From: a virus
Virus record (IMG/VR): IMGVR_UViG_3300025466_000012
Location: 62,001-126,000 of that record
Length of the DNA stretch: 64,000 bases
Strand: one strand, 5' to 3'
Numbering within the stretch: position 1 is the first letter of the stretch; every line of letters starts with the position of its first letter. Shown here piece after piece: positions 8,227-16,265 of this stretch. Under the pieces are notes generated by a model, which saw only the letters and a program-made list of their open reading frames with translations, made no database searches and was not told the DNA's origin. A program made the position numbers and the translations under genes.

Positions 8227-8826
8227 ATGAAAAGCAAGTATGGTTTAATTAAAAAATGTCTTCATTGTAACCAAGATTTTGAAACAAAACCTAGATACTT
8301 AGAGTATTGTTCAACTCCTTGTAAAAATCCAATCAATCGTCCTGGAAACACTGCTTGGAATAAAGGTATTAAACTTACTAACGAACAAAAGTCTAAATTA
8401 AATATCGAAGGTCTTAAAAAAGGACACGGTTGGAATAAAGGTTTACCAAACAAAAGACAGAGTCAAAAATGGAAAGAAAATAATCCTAATGCAGACGGCA
8501 AATTAAATAATCTAAGAACTAAAAAACCTTGTAACGATGCTCTCAAACTTTATCGAGGAAAAGTTCGTTATGCTACATATAGAACTATTAAAGAAATGAA
8601 AGTTAATAATGAGTGGGTTCCTGTGTTTGGCAAATATAAACATAGTTGGCAAATAGATCATATCATTCCTATAGTTCAAGGGTTTGAATTGGGAATAGAT
8701 CCCTATTTACTTGGTAGTAAAAAAAATATACAATTTATTAAAGGTGAAGAAAACAGATCCAAGTGGGATAGTTTTCAAACTAACGATGTAATAGAGTCAA
8801 TAACAGGAGAAACATATGGCTTATAG
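8227..8826 (+). CDS. HNH homing endonuclease with NUMOD3-like repeats
   Basis: 199 residues. The N-terminal zinc finger uses Cys11/Cys14 and Cys28/Cys32. Two NUMOD3-like DNA-binding motifs follow (AWNKGIKLTNEQKSKL and GWNKGLPNKRQSQKW). The C-terminal HNH motif is WQIDHIIPIV (Asp144-His145) with GSKKNIQFIKGEENRSKW. It is strongly AT-rich compared with the phage genes. Its last 11 bases overlap the start of the second iscU, so endonuclease and target gene are physically coupled. Probably a site-specific enzyme that spreads this iscU allele. Confidence 0.88.
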   Translation: MKSKYGLIKKCLHCNQDFETKPRYLEYCSTPCKNPINRPGNTAWNKGIKLTNEQKSKLNIEGLKKGHGWNKGLPNKRQSQKWKENNPNADGKLNNLRTKKPCNDALKLYRGKVRYATYRTIKEMKVNNEWVPVFGKYKHSWQIDHIIPIVQGFELGIDPYLLGSKKNIQFIKGEENRSKWDSFQTNDVIESITGETYGL

Positions 8827-10222
8827 TGATGCTGTTTTGGATCATTACGAAAATCCAAGAAATGTGGGATCGTTTAAGAAGGGTGACGAGGGTGTTGGAG
8901 TTGGACTTGTGGGGGCACCTAGTTGTGGAGATGTTTTACAGTTAAGTATAAAGGTAAATGATGTTGGAATTATTACAGACGCCCGGTTTAAAACTTACGG
9001 CTGTTTAACTAGTAATGCTCCTGTTAATACTCCAACCTGCATTAAAAAAATAAAAGATTTAAAAATCGGCGACGAGGTGTTGGCCTGGAACGGTGAAAAA
9101 ATTGTTAATCAAAAAATACAAAATATAATTAAACATTCGGTTGATGTTGATGAGTTGTTGATTATTACTTTTAAACGCGAGACGAGTAGAAAAAATACCA
9201 ATCCTGGCACCTTCTCATTAATTTGCACAAAAGAACATATATTTTGGAATGCCGATAATACACCAGTAGAAGCACAACAACTACAAGTAGGTCAAGAGTT
9301 GTATGAAATAACCGAACACGAGTTACGAATTCTTACAAATAATAGACATCGCACAGAACTCAAACAAAAAAATAGCAATAGAATGAAAGAATGGAATCAA
9401 ATTTTTGATCATTCAGTATTACCACAAAATCAATCCGGGTATGTGTGTAAAGATTTAGAAACCAAAAAGAAAAAATCTAGGATTGCTTCTTTAAAAAATT
9501 GGAAAGATTCTGATTATGTCAAAAAATGGCAACAGGGAATGGCACGAAGAGATTGGTCTAAACCTACTAGTATTGAACAAAAATATATTGATTTATTTGA
9601 AGAAAACAATGTAGCAATAAAATGGAGTGCTGGAAAGATATGGATTCAAACTGATGCAGGACCAGCAAGCCCAGATTTTATTGTTCCTGGTAAGAAAAAA
9701 TGCATAGAAGTGTATACAAAGCGTATGCCCAAATTCATGCAAGATAGGTCAGAAGAATCAAATTATGTAGTGAATCGTCGCAAACAGTTGGCCACAGCCG
9801 GCTACGATTCATTATTTTTAGCAATAGAAGATATTGATAAATCATTGTCAGAAGTGCAAAATTTCATTCATAACGGAATGAAAATTGTAGATGTTTCACC
9901 AATTACTCATTTAAATCAGTTACGCGGTTGTGAAAGAGATGGAAAATCAGTTGTGGTATATGATTTAAAATTAGAGGGTGGAGCTCATGTGTTTTTCTCT
10001 AACAGAGTTGGGTCACATAATTGTGGATCGGCTATTGCATCATCCAGTCTTATCACTGAATGGGTCAAAGGGAAAACACTGGACGAAGCAGGAAGCATTA
10101 AGAACAGCCAAATTGCTGAAGAGTTGGCGCTCCCGCCCGTCAAAATACATTGTAGCATATTGGCAGAATCCGCCATTACAGCGGCAATTGACGACTATAA
10201 GAAAAGACATAACCTAACATAG
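8816..10222 (+). CDS. iscU: Fe-S cluster scaffold IscU interrupted by an intein
   Basis: 468-residue precursor. Residues 1-62 and 403-468 join into a 128-residue IscU, the length of the E. coli protein. Mature IscU receives sulfur and iron and builds [2Fe-2S] clusters for apo-proteins. All active residues are present: Cys37 and Asp39 (SCGD), Cys63 (YG/CGS, the splice junction), the LPPVK chaperone motif and Cys106 (IHCS). The intein occupies residues 63-402. It is followed by a Vsr-like endonuclease gene and then iscA. The exteins use AT-rich codons unlike the local stump. Splicing activity is predicted from motifs, not shown. Confidence 0.93.
   Translation: MAYSDAVLDHYENPRNVGSFKKGDEGVGVGLVGAPSCGDVLQLSIKVNDVGIITDARFKTYGCLTSNAPVNTPTCIKKIKDLKIGDEVLAWNGEKIVNQKIQNIIKHSVDVDELLIITFKRETSRKNTNPGTFSLICTKEHIFWNADNTPVEAQQLQVGQELYEITEHELRILTNNRHRTELKQKNSNRMKEWNQIFDHSVLPQNQSGYVCKDLETKKKKSRIASLKNWKDSDYVKKWQQGMARRDWSKPTSIEQKYIDLFEENNVAIKWSAGKIWIQTDAGPASPDFIVPGKKKCIEVYTKRMPKFMQDRSEESNYVVNRRKQLATAGYDSLFLAIEDIDKSLSEVQNFIHNGMKIVDVSPITHLNQLRGCERDGKSVVVYDLKLEGGAHVFFSNRVGSHNCGSAIASSSLITEWVKGKTLDEAGSIKNSQIAEELALPPVKIHCSILAESAITAAIDDYKKRHNLT
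9002..10021 (+). mobile_element. Intein (340 aa) with Vsr-like endonuclease domain in IscU
   Basis: Begins at Cys63 (block A CLTSNAPVNTPT, then DLKIGDEVLAW) and has block B with Thr138 and His141 (LICTKEHIF). Block F is VVVYDLKLEGGAHVFFSN, and block G ends in His401-Asn402 before Cys403 as the +1 residue, so every class 1 splicing residue is in place. The middle lacks LAGLIDADG. It has the E...PDF...IEVY pattern (Glu254, Asp287, Glu298) of Vsr/EDxHD-type nucleases, preceded by a basic DNA-binding-like segment. Removal in frame restores a standard IscU. Confidence 0.9.
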
Positions 10223-10248
10223 AACAAATAACTTTGCTAAATAAAGTT

Positions 10249-10995
10249 ATGAATAGGTGTAAATGTGGTTGTGGAATATCACTTAGAAAAGATAATAGAA
10301 CTGGATACCAAAAAGGTCATAAACCATGCCCTATTTGCGGTACACTGATAAAGGGCTCAAGTATAGAGTGCTGTTCAAAATCTTGCTCTGCTAAACTACA
10401 CTGGCAAAGAAATCCAGATATGGCAGAATCTAGAACCTGGAATGCTGAACGATATGCTACTAGAGAACAGAATAGAGATACTTGGGTTAAAAACTTGTCA
10501 AATGCTTGCAAAGGTAGAACTCCTTGGAATAAAGATACGCAAGGATTACAAGTAGCGTGGAATAAAGGGTTACCTGGTAATTTTAAGGGAAAGAGGCACA
10601 GTTCTGATTATATTGAAAAAGTTAAAAAGACCAATCTTGAAAGATATGGTGTAGAAAATGTTGGACATTTTGCTAAAACTTCTCCTCGTAGTAAAAAAGA
10701 AAAATCTCTAGAAACAATTTTAATTGATTATGAGATCAATGTTAAAATTGGAAAATACAAACCAGATTATGTGAATGAATCAACTAAACACATAATAGAA
10801 ATTTATGGTGATTACTGGCATTGTAATCCAAAATTATTCAATAAAGATTTTTATCATCCTCAGCTGAAAAAGACAGCCGAAGAAAAATGGTTATTAGATT
10901 TAACTAGACAACAGTATTTTGAATCTTTAGGATACACAGTAGAAATAATATGGGAAAGCGAATTAGATGATTACCGTAACCGACACGGCCAGTAA
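10249..10995 (+). CDS. Vsr-like (EDxHD) homing endonuclease
   Basis: 248 residues from the ATG at 10249 (MNRCKCGCG); the TTG at 10234 is less likely. N-terminal Cys clusters (CKCGCG, CPICG, CCSKSC) look like zinc ribbons. NUMOD3-like repeats (TPWNKDTQG, AWNKGLPG) and the TNLERYGVENVG motif follow. The catalytic domain has Glu155, Asp173 (KPDY), EIYGDYWH (184-191) and LDLTRQQYFESLGY-VEIIWESEL, the Vsr-fold pattern. It is AT-rich and overlaps the iscA start by 29 bases. Together with the intein nuclease it brackets the C-extein of iscU. Confidence 0.85.
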   Translation: MNRCKCGCGISLRKDNRTGYQKGHKPCPICGTLIKGSSIECCSKSCSAKLHWQRNPDMAESRTWNAERYATREQNRDTWVKNLSNACKGRTPWNKDTQGLQVAWNKGLPGNFKGKRHSSDYIEKVKKTNLERYGVENVGHFAKTSPRSKKEKSLETILIDYEINVKIGKYKPDYVNESTKHIIEIYGDYWHCNPKLFNKDFYHPQLKKTAEEKWLLDLTRQQYFESLGYTVEIIWESELDDYRNRHGQ

Positions 10996-11293
10996 AAAGA
11001 TTGCGCAGAATCTCCAACGCCGCGGACACGGTGTGGGTATCCGAGTGGGTGTGCGCACCACTGGGTGTTCGGGCTTGGCCTATGTGTTGGAATATATAGA
11101 TGACATAACCAAGACTTCTGGGGCCATCGATCATGCTCATGACGATTTTGTCATAAGAATAGACCAACGTGATATTGCCTATCTCGAAGGCATGACCATA
11201 GACTATGTGCGTCAAGGACTCAACGAAGGATTTGAATTCGTGAATCCCAACGAACGGGATCGTTGCGGGTGTGGAGAAAGTTTTCGCGTATGA
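10967..11293 (+). CDS. iscA: A-type Fe-S carrier protein IscA
   Basis: 108 residues of the HesB/IscA family, which carries clusters or iron from IscU to target enzymes. The three ligand cysteines are Cys34 (TTGCSGLAY) and Cys100/Cys102 (DRCGCGESF). Codon use is ordinary for this phage, so it predates the cassette upstream. The adjacent iscU makes a minimal scaffold-plus-carrier pair without the desulfurase or chaperones, so the phage would rely on host IscS and HscAB. Its stop overlaps the next ATG. Confidence 0.93.
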   Translation: MITVTDTASKKIAQNLQRRGHGVGIRVGVRTTGCSGLAYVLEYIDDITKTSGAIDHAHDDFVIRIDQRDIAYLEGMTIDYVRQGLNEGFEFVNPNERDRCGCGESFRV

Positions 11294-11958
11294 AAATCTG
11301 CATAGTAGGATTTCCTAGATCTAGAAGTAGTCTTCTTTTAGAAGCTATCGGAAATCATCATGGAATACCTATTTTGGGTCAAGACTTGGAACAGATTGTT
11401 AGCTTACCTAACATAGCCCCACACTCTGAGCAGTACATGAAATTGCTGGCTGGAATACTAACCAAACCGGTTGGAGTAATAAGATTACATCCTGCTCAGC
11501 TTGCATACAAAAAAATCATCTGCGAATTTGACCTGTTTAATTTTGAACAGTACACCCACATCTATCTAACTGCTAGACGGTGTATAGCAGATGCAATCAG
11601 CAGCAATTTGGTAGCCCGCCATCTAAATATGTGGAACTACAATCAAGATAATCCGTCTCTCGAATTTGTGGAGCCTATCGAACTAACCGAGCAATATCAC
11701 AAAGATGTAAAACATTATGTGTATAGCGAGCATATTATGGCCGAATTACAATCGTATTTCTTGAATAAAAATATTAAATTCACACAGTTATACTATGAGG
11801 ATATTCCAGAATTTGTTAGAGACAATCTTGGAAATACCGATGTGTCTCATGTGAAGACCAATTATCAATACAGTACCATAATTAAAAACTACAATAGCAT
11901 AATGCAGTTATACCATATCTACAAAGAACAGTTACAACAGTTGACATTGACGCAGTGA
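11290..11958 (+). CDS. Sulfotransferase-like P-loop protein
   Basis: 222 residues. N-terminal CIVGFPRSRSSLL is the 5'-phosphosulfate-binding loop of sulfotransferases, and LTARRCIADAISSNLVARH resembles the 3'-phosphate-binding RxxxxxxxS segment. PAPS-dependent transfer of sulfate to a glycan or small molecule is the family activity; the substrate here is unknown. The gene is clearly more AT-rich than iscA and probably a recent acquisition. The start is the ATG of the ATGA overlap with iscA. Confidence 0.75.
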   Translation: MKICIVGFPRSRSSLLLEAIGNHHGIPILGQDLEQIVSLPNIAPHSEQYMKLLAGILTKPVGVIRLHPAQLAYKKIICEFDLFNFEQYTHIYLTARRCIADAISSNLVARHLNMWNYNQDNPSLEFVEPIELTEQYHKDVKHYVYSEHIMAELQSYFLNKNIKFTQLYYEDIPEFVRDNLGNTDVSHVKTNYQYSTIIKNYNSIMQLYHIYKEQLQQLTLTQ

Positions 11959-11970
11959 TAGTGTTATAAT
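11941..11970 (+). promoter_or_regulatory. Sigma70-type promoter
   Basis: TTGACA (11941-11946), 18-base spacer, TATAAT (11965-11970), inside the end of the sulfotransferase gene and 6 bases before the next ATG. A transcript from it would have almost no leader. Confidence 0.55.
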
Positions 11971-11976
11971 AACACA

Positions 11977-12693
11977 ATGTACAATCCTCGATTCAATTAC
12001 CAACCCATACCCAGAGAAACTGTGGATGGTCGACGCTTGTATGCCACACCCGATGGCGGTCGACTGCCCAGCGTGACTACCATACTGGAGGCCACCAAAC
12101 CTGAAGAGAAACGCCAGGCATTGCAAAACTGGCGCAATCGTGTGGGGCATACACAGGCACAGGCCATCACGACTGAAGCGGCCAATAGAGGCACCAGGAT
12201 GCACAAGTATCTGGAAGATTATACAAAAACAGGTGCCATTGCTGATCCTGGATCCAATCCTTATAGCCAACAAAGCCATACCATGGCACAGACTATTATA
12301 ACAAACGGTCTGTGCCACGTGAGCGAGGTCTGGGGCTATGAGGTTCCGCTGTATTTTCCTGGCATCTATGCCGGAACCACGGATGCCGCTGGTCTACATC
12401 TGTATCAACCGAGCATTCTGGATTACAAGCAGACCAACAAGCCCAAACGACGTGAGTGGATTGAGGACTATTTCTTGCAACTGTGTGCCTACGCCGAAGC
12501 GCACAATGCAGTACATGGCACCGACATACAAAAAGGTGTGGTACTCATGTGTGTCAAACCCGAGATGGATGACCAAGGTAACTTGATCACTCAGCCGCAA
12601 TATCAAGAATTTGTCATTGAGGGCGCCGAGTTTGAACTGTATCGCCAGCTATGGTGGCACAGGGTTGAACAGTACTATCTAGCGAATCACTGA
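11977..12693 (+). CDS. PD-(D/E)XK nuclease (MGME1/RecB-like exonuclease)
   Basis: 238 residues. Motifs in order: LPSVTTIL, RGTRMHKYLE, PGIYAGTTDAAG (metal-binding Asp), SILDYKQTN (catalytic Asp-x-Lys) and DYFLQLCAYAEA. This set is typical of the MGME1-like exonucleases found in T4-like environmental phages, which likely act in recombination or DNA processing. It is convergent with the short minus-strand gene, with a 7-base overlap. Confidence 0.82.
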   Translation: MYNPRFNYQPIPRETVDGRRLYATPDGGRLPSVTTILEATKPEEKRQALQNWRNRVGHTQAQAITTEAANRGTRMHKYLEDYTKTGAIADPGSNPYSQQSHTMAQTIITNGLCHVSEVWGYEVPLYFPGIYAGTTDAAGLHLYQPSILDYKQTNKPKRREWIEDYFLQLCAYAEAHNAVHGTDIQKGVVLMCVKPEMDDQGNLITQPQYQEFVIEGAEFELYRQLWWHRVEQYYLANH

Positions 12694-12887
12694 TTGACTG
12701 GGACACCGCCCAGCACTTCGTTGCCGTCAGCATCGATGTCATTGGGTATGTCGATCTGATTGCCGCCTCGGCTGGCCACGATTCCGGCACCTACCAGTTG
12801 TTGCATCAAAAAATGCACTTTCATTTCTAGAGTTCTCATCGCTGAATCTGGATCGATTCTTTCATCTCTTTCCCAATAGCCTGCCAT
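12687..12887 (-). CDS. Small phage protein, 66 aa
   Basis: Start chosen at MAGYWERDERID, which has AGGAGA 6 bases upstream on the minus strand; the longer frame from 12953 has none. A helical middle (RTLEMKVHFLMQQL) and an acidic tail are visible. No function recognised. A TAAATA element lies upstream on this strand (12911-12916), back to back with one for the plus-strand gene. Confidence 0.65.
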   Translation of the reverse strand: MAGYWERDERIDPDSAMRTLEMKVHFLMQQLVGAGIVASRGGNQIDIPNDIDADGNEVLGGVPVNQ

Positions 12888-12953
12888 ACTGTCTCCTGTT
12901 TTGTCAGGATATTTAGCCCAAACTAAATACATCATAGACACAGAGGACAACAA

Positions 12954-13508
12954 ATGGCCATAGTACAGATCAGTCAGATCACCAATCGAAAAGGTTTACA
13001 ATCAGAATTGCCGCAACTGGCTGGTGCCGAGTTTGGATGGAGCACGGACACACGTCAGCTGTTTATCGGAAACGGTACCTTGCAAGACGGTGCTCCGGTC
13101 ATTGGTAATACCGAGATCTTGACCGAATACAGCAACATAGGTGCTTTGTTTTCTTCCACACAGAGTCAGTTCACGCAAGGCAGTTACACCAGGATCAACG
13201 GTCAAACTGTGACCCTGTTGGACAACACTGGGTCCGCAACCACGTTGTTCACGATAGACACAGTGCGTACACCCACTTTCAGTTTCGATTATTCGATTGC
13301 TAGATCAGGAGCCTATCGCGTGGGGACTTGGCGAGCGGCCGCAGCCGGATCGGCCACGCTGGCAACTGTGGATTCGGGCACTGAGAACACCAGTACCGGA
13401 GTCACGCTTGCTATCACACAGAATCTCACCACCATAACAGTAAGCTACACTACCACCAGTACCGGCAACAACGCGATACTCAACTATTCTATCTACTACC
13501 TGGCCTGA
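12954..13508 (+). CDS. Tail-fibre/virion protein with phage fibre N-terminal domain
   Basis: 184 residues. The N terminus ITNRKGLQSELPQLAGAEFG-x-STDTRQLFIGNG followed by APVIGNTEILTEY is the recurrent fibre-attachment motif of tail-fibre proteins (major-tropism-determinant-like N terminus). The rest is beta-rich Ser/Thr sequence. It is followed with an exact overlap by a short conserved gene. A TAAATAC element lies about 25 bases upstream. Confidence 0.72.
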   Translation: MAIVQISQITNRKGLQSELPQLAGAEFGWSTDTRQLFIGNGTLQDGAPVIGNTEILTEYSNIGALFSSTQSQFTQGSYTRINGQTVTLLDNTGSATTLFTIDTVRTPTFSFDYSIARSGAYRVGTWRAAAAGSATLATVDSGTENTSTGVTLAITQNLTTITVSYTTTSTGNNAILNYSIYYLA

Positions 13509-13933
13509 TGTGGTCCACCAGCTTTCCTGAGCGTTTGGCCGGGTGGAAGAATCTCCGCATGACATGCCAAGATCTGGATGCTCGGACTGCACTAGAACAA
13601 ATCAATGCTTGGTGGTTTGGTACTCCGTGGCAACCGTATTATCTACACTGGGACGATGTAGAGACTTGGCCTGATCCGTGGGCTCTTTTGAGCGATGATG
13701 TGTATTGTGATCTTGCAAGAAGTCTTGGAATCATGTATACTATAAGCATGTTGGAACGTCAGGACCTTGCCGATGCCGAATTGATCATGTCACAAAATGG
13801 ACATAATTTAGTCTCGGTCGGTCAATCAAAATATATACTTAATTGGAGCCCGGACACAGTAGTAAATACTTCCTCCGATATACAGATACAACGAAGTCTC
13901 AAATTATCCGAGATCGCACAAAAATACGAATAG
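13508..13933 (+). CDS. Conserved phage hypothetical protein, 141 aa
   Basis: Trp-rich N-terminal half (AWWFGTPWQPYYLHWDDVETW, of which WDDVETWPDPW is the core), then an alpha-helical segment (DLARSLGIMYTISMLER) and a C-terminal domain with YILNWSPDTVV. Similar proteins, from memory, sit beside fibre genes in related phages. No biochemical function is assignable. Confidence 0.72.
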   Translation: MWSTSFPERLAGWKNLRMTCQDLDARTALEQINAWWFGTPWQPYYLHWDDVETWPDPWALLSDDVYCDLARSLGIMYTISMLERQDLADAELIMSQNGHNLVSVGQSKYILNWSPDTVVNTSSDIQIQRSLKLSEIAQKYE

Positions 13934-13940
13934 AACAACA

Positions 13941-16265
13941 ATGAACCAAATCACCGTAGTAAAACGCAGTGGCCGTCGCGAACCATTGGATCTAGTCAAA
14001 TGGCAGGCACAGATAGCCAAGGTATGCCAAGGCATCGCCGACGTCAGCCAAAGCATGATTGAAATCAAAAGCCAGTTGCATTTTTATGATGGAATCACCA
14101 CCACGGAAATAGATGGAATCACGCTAAGAAGCATCGTGGATCTGATCGACGTAGAAAGCAATCCGGACATAGGCAATGTGAACTATCAGTATGTGGCTGG
14201 CAAACAACGACTCAGCATGCTGAGGAAAGATGTATATGGCAGCTATGATCCTCCGCATCTTTACGAAATCGTCAAACGCAATGTTGCTGTAGGCCTGTAT
14301 TCGTCCGAACTGCTGTCATGGTACAGCGAGGACGATTGGAACCGAATGAACGACATGATCGACCACGACAAGGACGAACTGTACGGATATGCTGCTATCG
14401 AGCAAATGATTGAAAAATATCTAGTGCGTAACAGAGCAACAAAGGAAATTTATGAAACTCCACAAGTTAGATACATGGTCGCGGCCGCTACTGTGTTTCA
14501 TGCCGAAGAACCCAACAACGCACGCCTGCGCTACATCAAGGAGTACTACAACTGTGCCAGTGACGGACTGTTCACTCTTGCCACTCCTGTGCTTGCAGGG
14601 CTTGGAACTCCTACTAAACAGTTTAGTTCATGTGTGCTTATACGTGCAGATGATGATCTGGATAGTATTTTTGCATCGGGCGAGATGATGGCCAAATATG
14701 CCAGCAAGCGTGCTGGCATTGGTCTAGAAGTGGGACGTCTAAGACCGCTGGGCAGTCCTATTCGTGGTGGCGAAATCATGCACACAGGCATGATACCGTT
14801 CCTGAAAAAATGGTTTGGTGATCTACGCAGTTGTAGTCAAGGTGGTATTCGCAATGCCAGTGCCACGGTGTTTTATCCCATCTGGCATCTACAGTTTGAC
14901 GATCTTATCGTGCTCAAAAACAACCAAGGTACCGAAGAGACTCGTGTGAGACACATGGACTATGGTGTGGTACTCAGCGCATTTTTCTGGCGTAGATTCA
15001 AGAACCGAGAGAATATTACATTTTTTGATCCCAATCAAGTGCCCGACCTGTATGAAGCTTTCTACAAAGACACTGCACGATTTGAAGAACTGTATGTGCG
15101 TTATGAGAAGCGGCAGGATCTACGTACCAAGACCATGGCAGCCGAGGATGTGTTCAAGGGTGGCATACTCAAGGAAAGAACTGACACCGGTCGAATCTAT
15201 CTGGTGTTCATCGACAACGTGCAACGTCAAGGACCGTTTGATCCTGAATTCCATACCATTTATCAGAGTAACTTGTGTATGGAGATCCTGTTGCCTACCA
15301 AGAGCTTCAAACGCTTAGACGATGACGAAGGCAGAATTAGTTTATGCACTCTTGGGTCGCTAAACTGGGGAGCATTTCGTAATCCAGAAGATATGCGTAG
15401 AGCAAATAGAATTTTGTTGCGTTCACTGAATAACATACTTGACTATCAAGACTTCTTATCTATTCAGAGTAAGTTAAGCAACGACGAGATTCGCCCTATT
15501 GGCATTGGTATTACTAACTTGGCCTATTGGCACGCTAAACGTGGATTAAAATACGGAACCCCGGAAGCATTAGCCGAAGTTAAAACTTGGACCGAACACC
15601 AAGCGTATTACTTAACAGAAGCTACTGTGGAACTTGCTAAGGAGCGAGGAGCTTGTTTACATTCTGCTAAAACACGATACGGACAAGGAATATTCCCGTG
15701 GGAATTAAGAGCCGCCGGAGTAAACGAACTTACTAACTTTACGCCAGAACTTGACTGGGAAGCATTACGTGAACAAATGAAACAATATGGTGTTCGTAAT
15801 GCCACTGTTATGGCTGTGGCACCTGTAGAATCAAGCAGTGTAGTAATCAACTCAACCAACGGCATTGAAATGCCCATGAGCCTTATTACCGTTAAAGAAT
15901 CAAAAGCAGGATCGCTCATCCAGGTGGCTCCTGAATACAACAAGTTAAAATCAAAATATCAACTTATGTGGGATCAGAAGGACTGTATTGAATATCTTAA
16001 AACCGCAGCTGTTATTGCGGCATACACGGATCAAAGCCTGAGTTCAAATACTTTCTATAATCCTGCACACTATCCAGATAGAAAAGTTCCTACTACATTG
16101 ATTGCCAAGAACTTGATGTTGGCCCATAAGTTTGGCCTCAAAACTCTATACTACTCACTAATAAACAAACAAGGTAGTAAAGGCCAAGATGACGAGGAAG
16201 CAACTGAATTGGAAGTGATTGATTTTGACGAATCTGAGGAGGATTGTGTGGCCTGTAAACTATGA
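13941..16265 (+). CDS. nrdA: Ribonucleoside-diphosphate reductase alpha subunit (class Ia)
   Basis: 774 residues, close to E. coli NrdA (761). It reduces NDPs to dNDPs for phage DNA synthesis. An N-terminal ATP-cone is present (ITVVKRSGRREPLDLVKW). Active-site cysteines are in FSSCVLIRADDDLDSI and NLCMEILLP, the radical-transfer tyrosine pair in LKTLYYSL, and the C-terminal redox pair in DCVACKL. The first 1.35 kb uses the normal phage codons, while the sequence from about 15330 is AT-richer, continuing through the HNH remnant into nrdB. Confidence 0.95.
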   Translation: MNQITVVKRSGRREPLDLVKWQAQIAKVCQGIADVSQSMIEIKSQLHFYDGITTTEIDGITLRSIVDLIDVESNPDIGNVNYQYVAGKQRLSMLRKDVYGSYDPPHLYEIVKRNVAVGLYSSELLSWYSEDDWNRMNDMIDHDKDELYGYAAIEQMIEKYLVRNRATKEIYETPQVRYMVAAATVFHAEEPNNARLRYIKEYYNCASDGLFTLATPVLAGLGTPTKQFSSCVLIRADDDLDSIFASGEMMAKYASKRAGIGLEVGRLRPLGSPIRGGEIMHTGMIPFLKKWFGDLRSCSQGGIRNASATVFYPIWHLQFDDLIVLKNNQGTEETRVRHMDYGVVLSAFFWRRFKNRENITFFDPNQVPDLYEAFYKDTARFEELYVRYEKRQDLRTKTMAAEDVFKGGILKERTDTGRIYLVFIDNVQRQGPFDPEFHTIYQSNLCMEILLPTKSFKRLDDDEGRISLCTLGSLNWGAFRNPEDMRRANRILLRSLNNILDYQDFLSIQSKLSNDEIRPIGIGITNLAYWHAKRGLKYGTPEALAEVKTWTEHQAYYLTEATVELAKERGACLHSAKTRYGQGIFPWELRAAGVNELTNFTPELDWEALREQMKQYGVRNATVMAVAPVESSSVVINSTNGIEMPMSLITVKESKAGSLIQVAPEYNKLKSKYQLMWDQKDCIEYLKTAAVIAAYTDQSLSSNTFYNPAHYPDRKVPTTLIAKNLMLAHKFGLKTLYYSLINKQGSKGQDDEEATELEVIDFDESEEDCVACKL

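Larger units (their letters stand above)
8151..10965 (+). mobile_element. Homing-endonuclease cassette that replaced iscU
   Basis: AT-rich segment between the iscU stump and iscA. It contains an HNH gene, a full iscU carrying an intein, and a Vsr-like endonuclease gene. Composition returns to phage type within a few bases of the iscA start (10967). Boundaries are judged by eye from codon choice and from where the IscU stump diverges. Confidence 0.7.

Noticed and set aside
8148-8826. Group I intron splitting iscU, with the HNH gene as intron-borne endonuclease
   Set aside because: The 8151-8226 gap has an AAGACTAAAT stretch reminiscent of a group I core, but the downstream iscU restarts from its own ATG instead of continuing the reading frame, so no exon pair can be joined.
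11977-12693. CRISPR-associated Cas4
   Set aside because: It has the PD-(D/E)XK core but lacks the four Fe-S cysteines of Cas4, and no CRISPR array or other cas gene is present.
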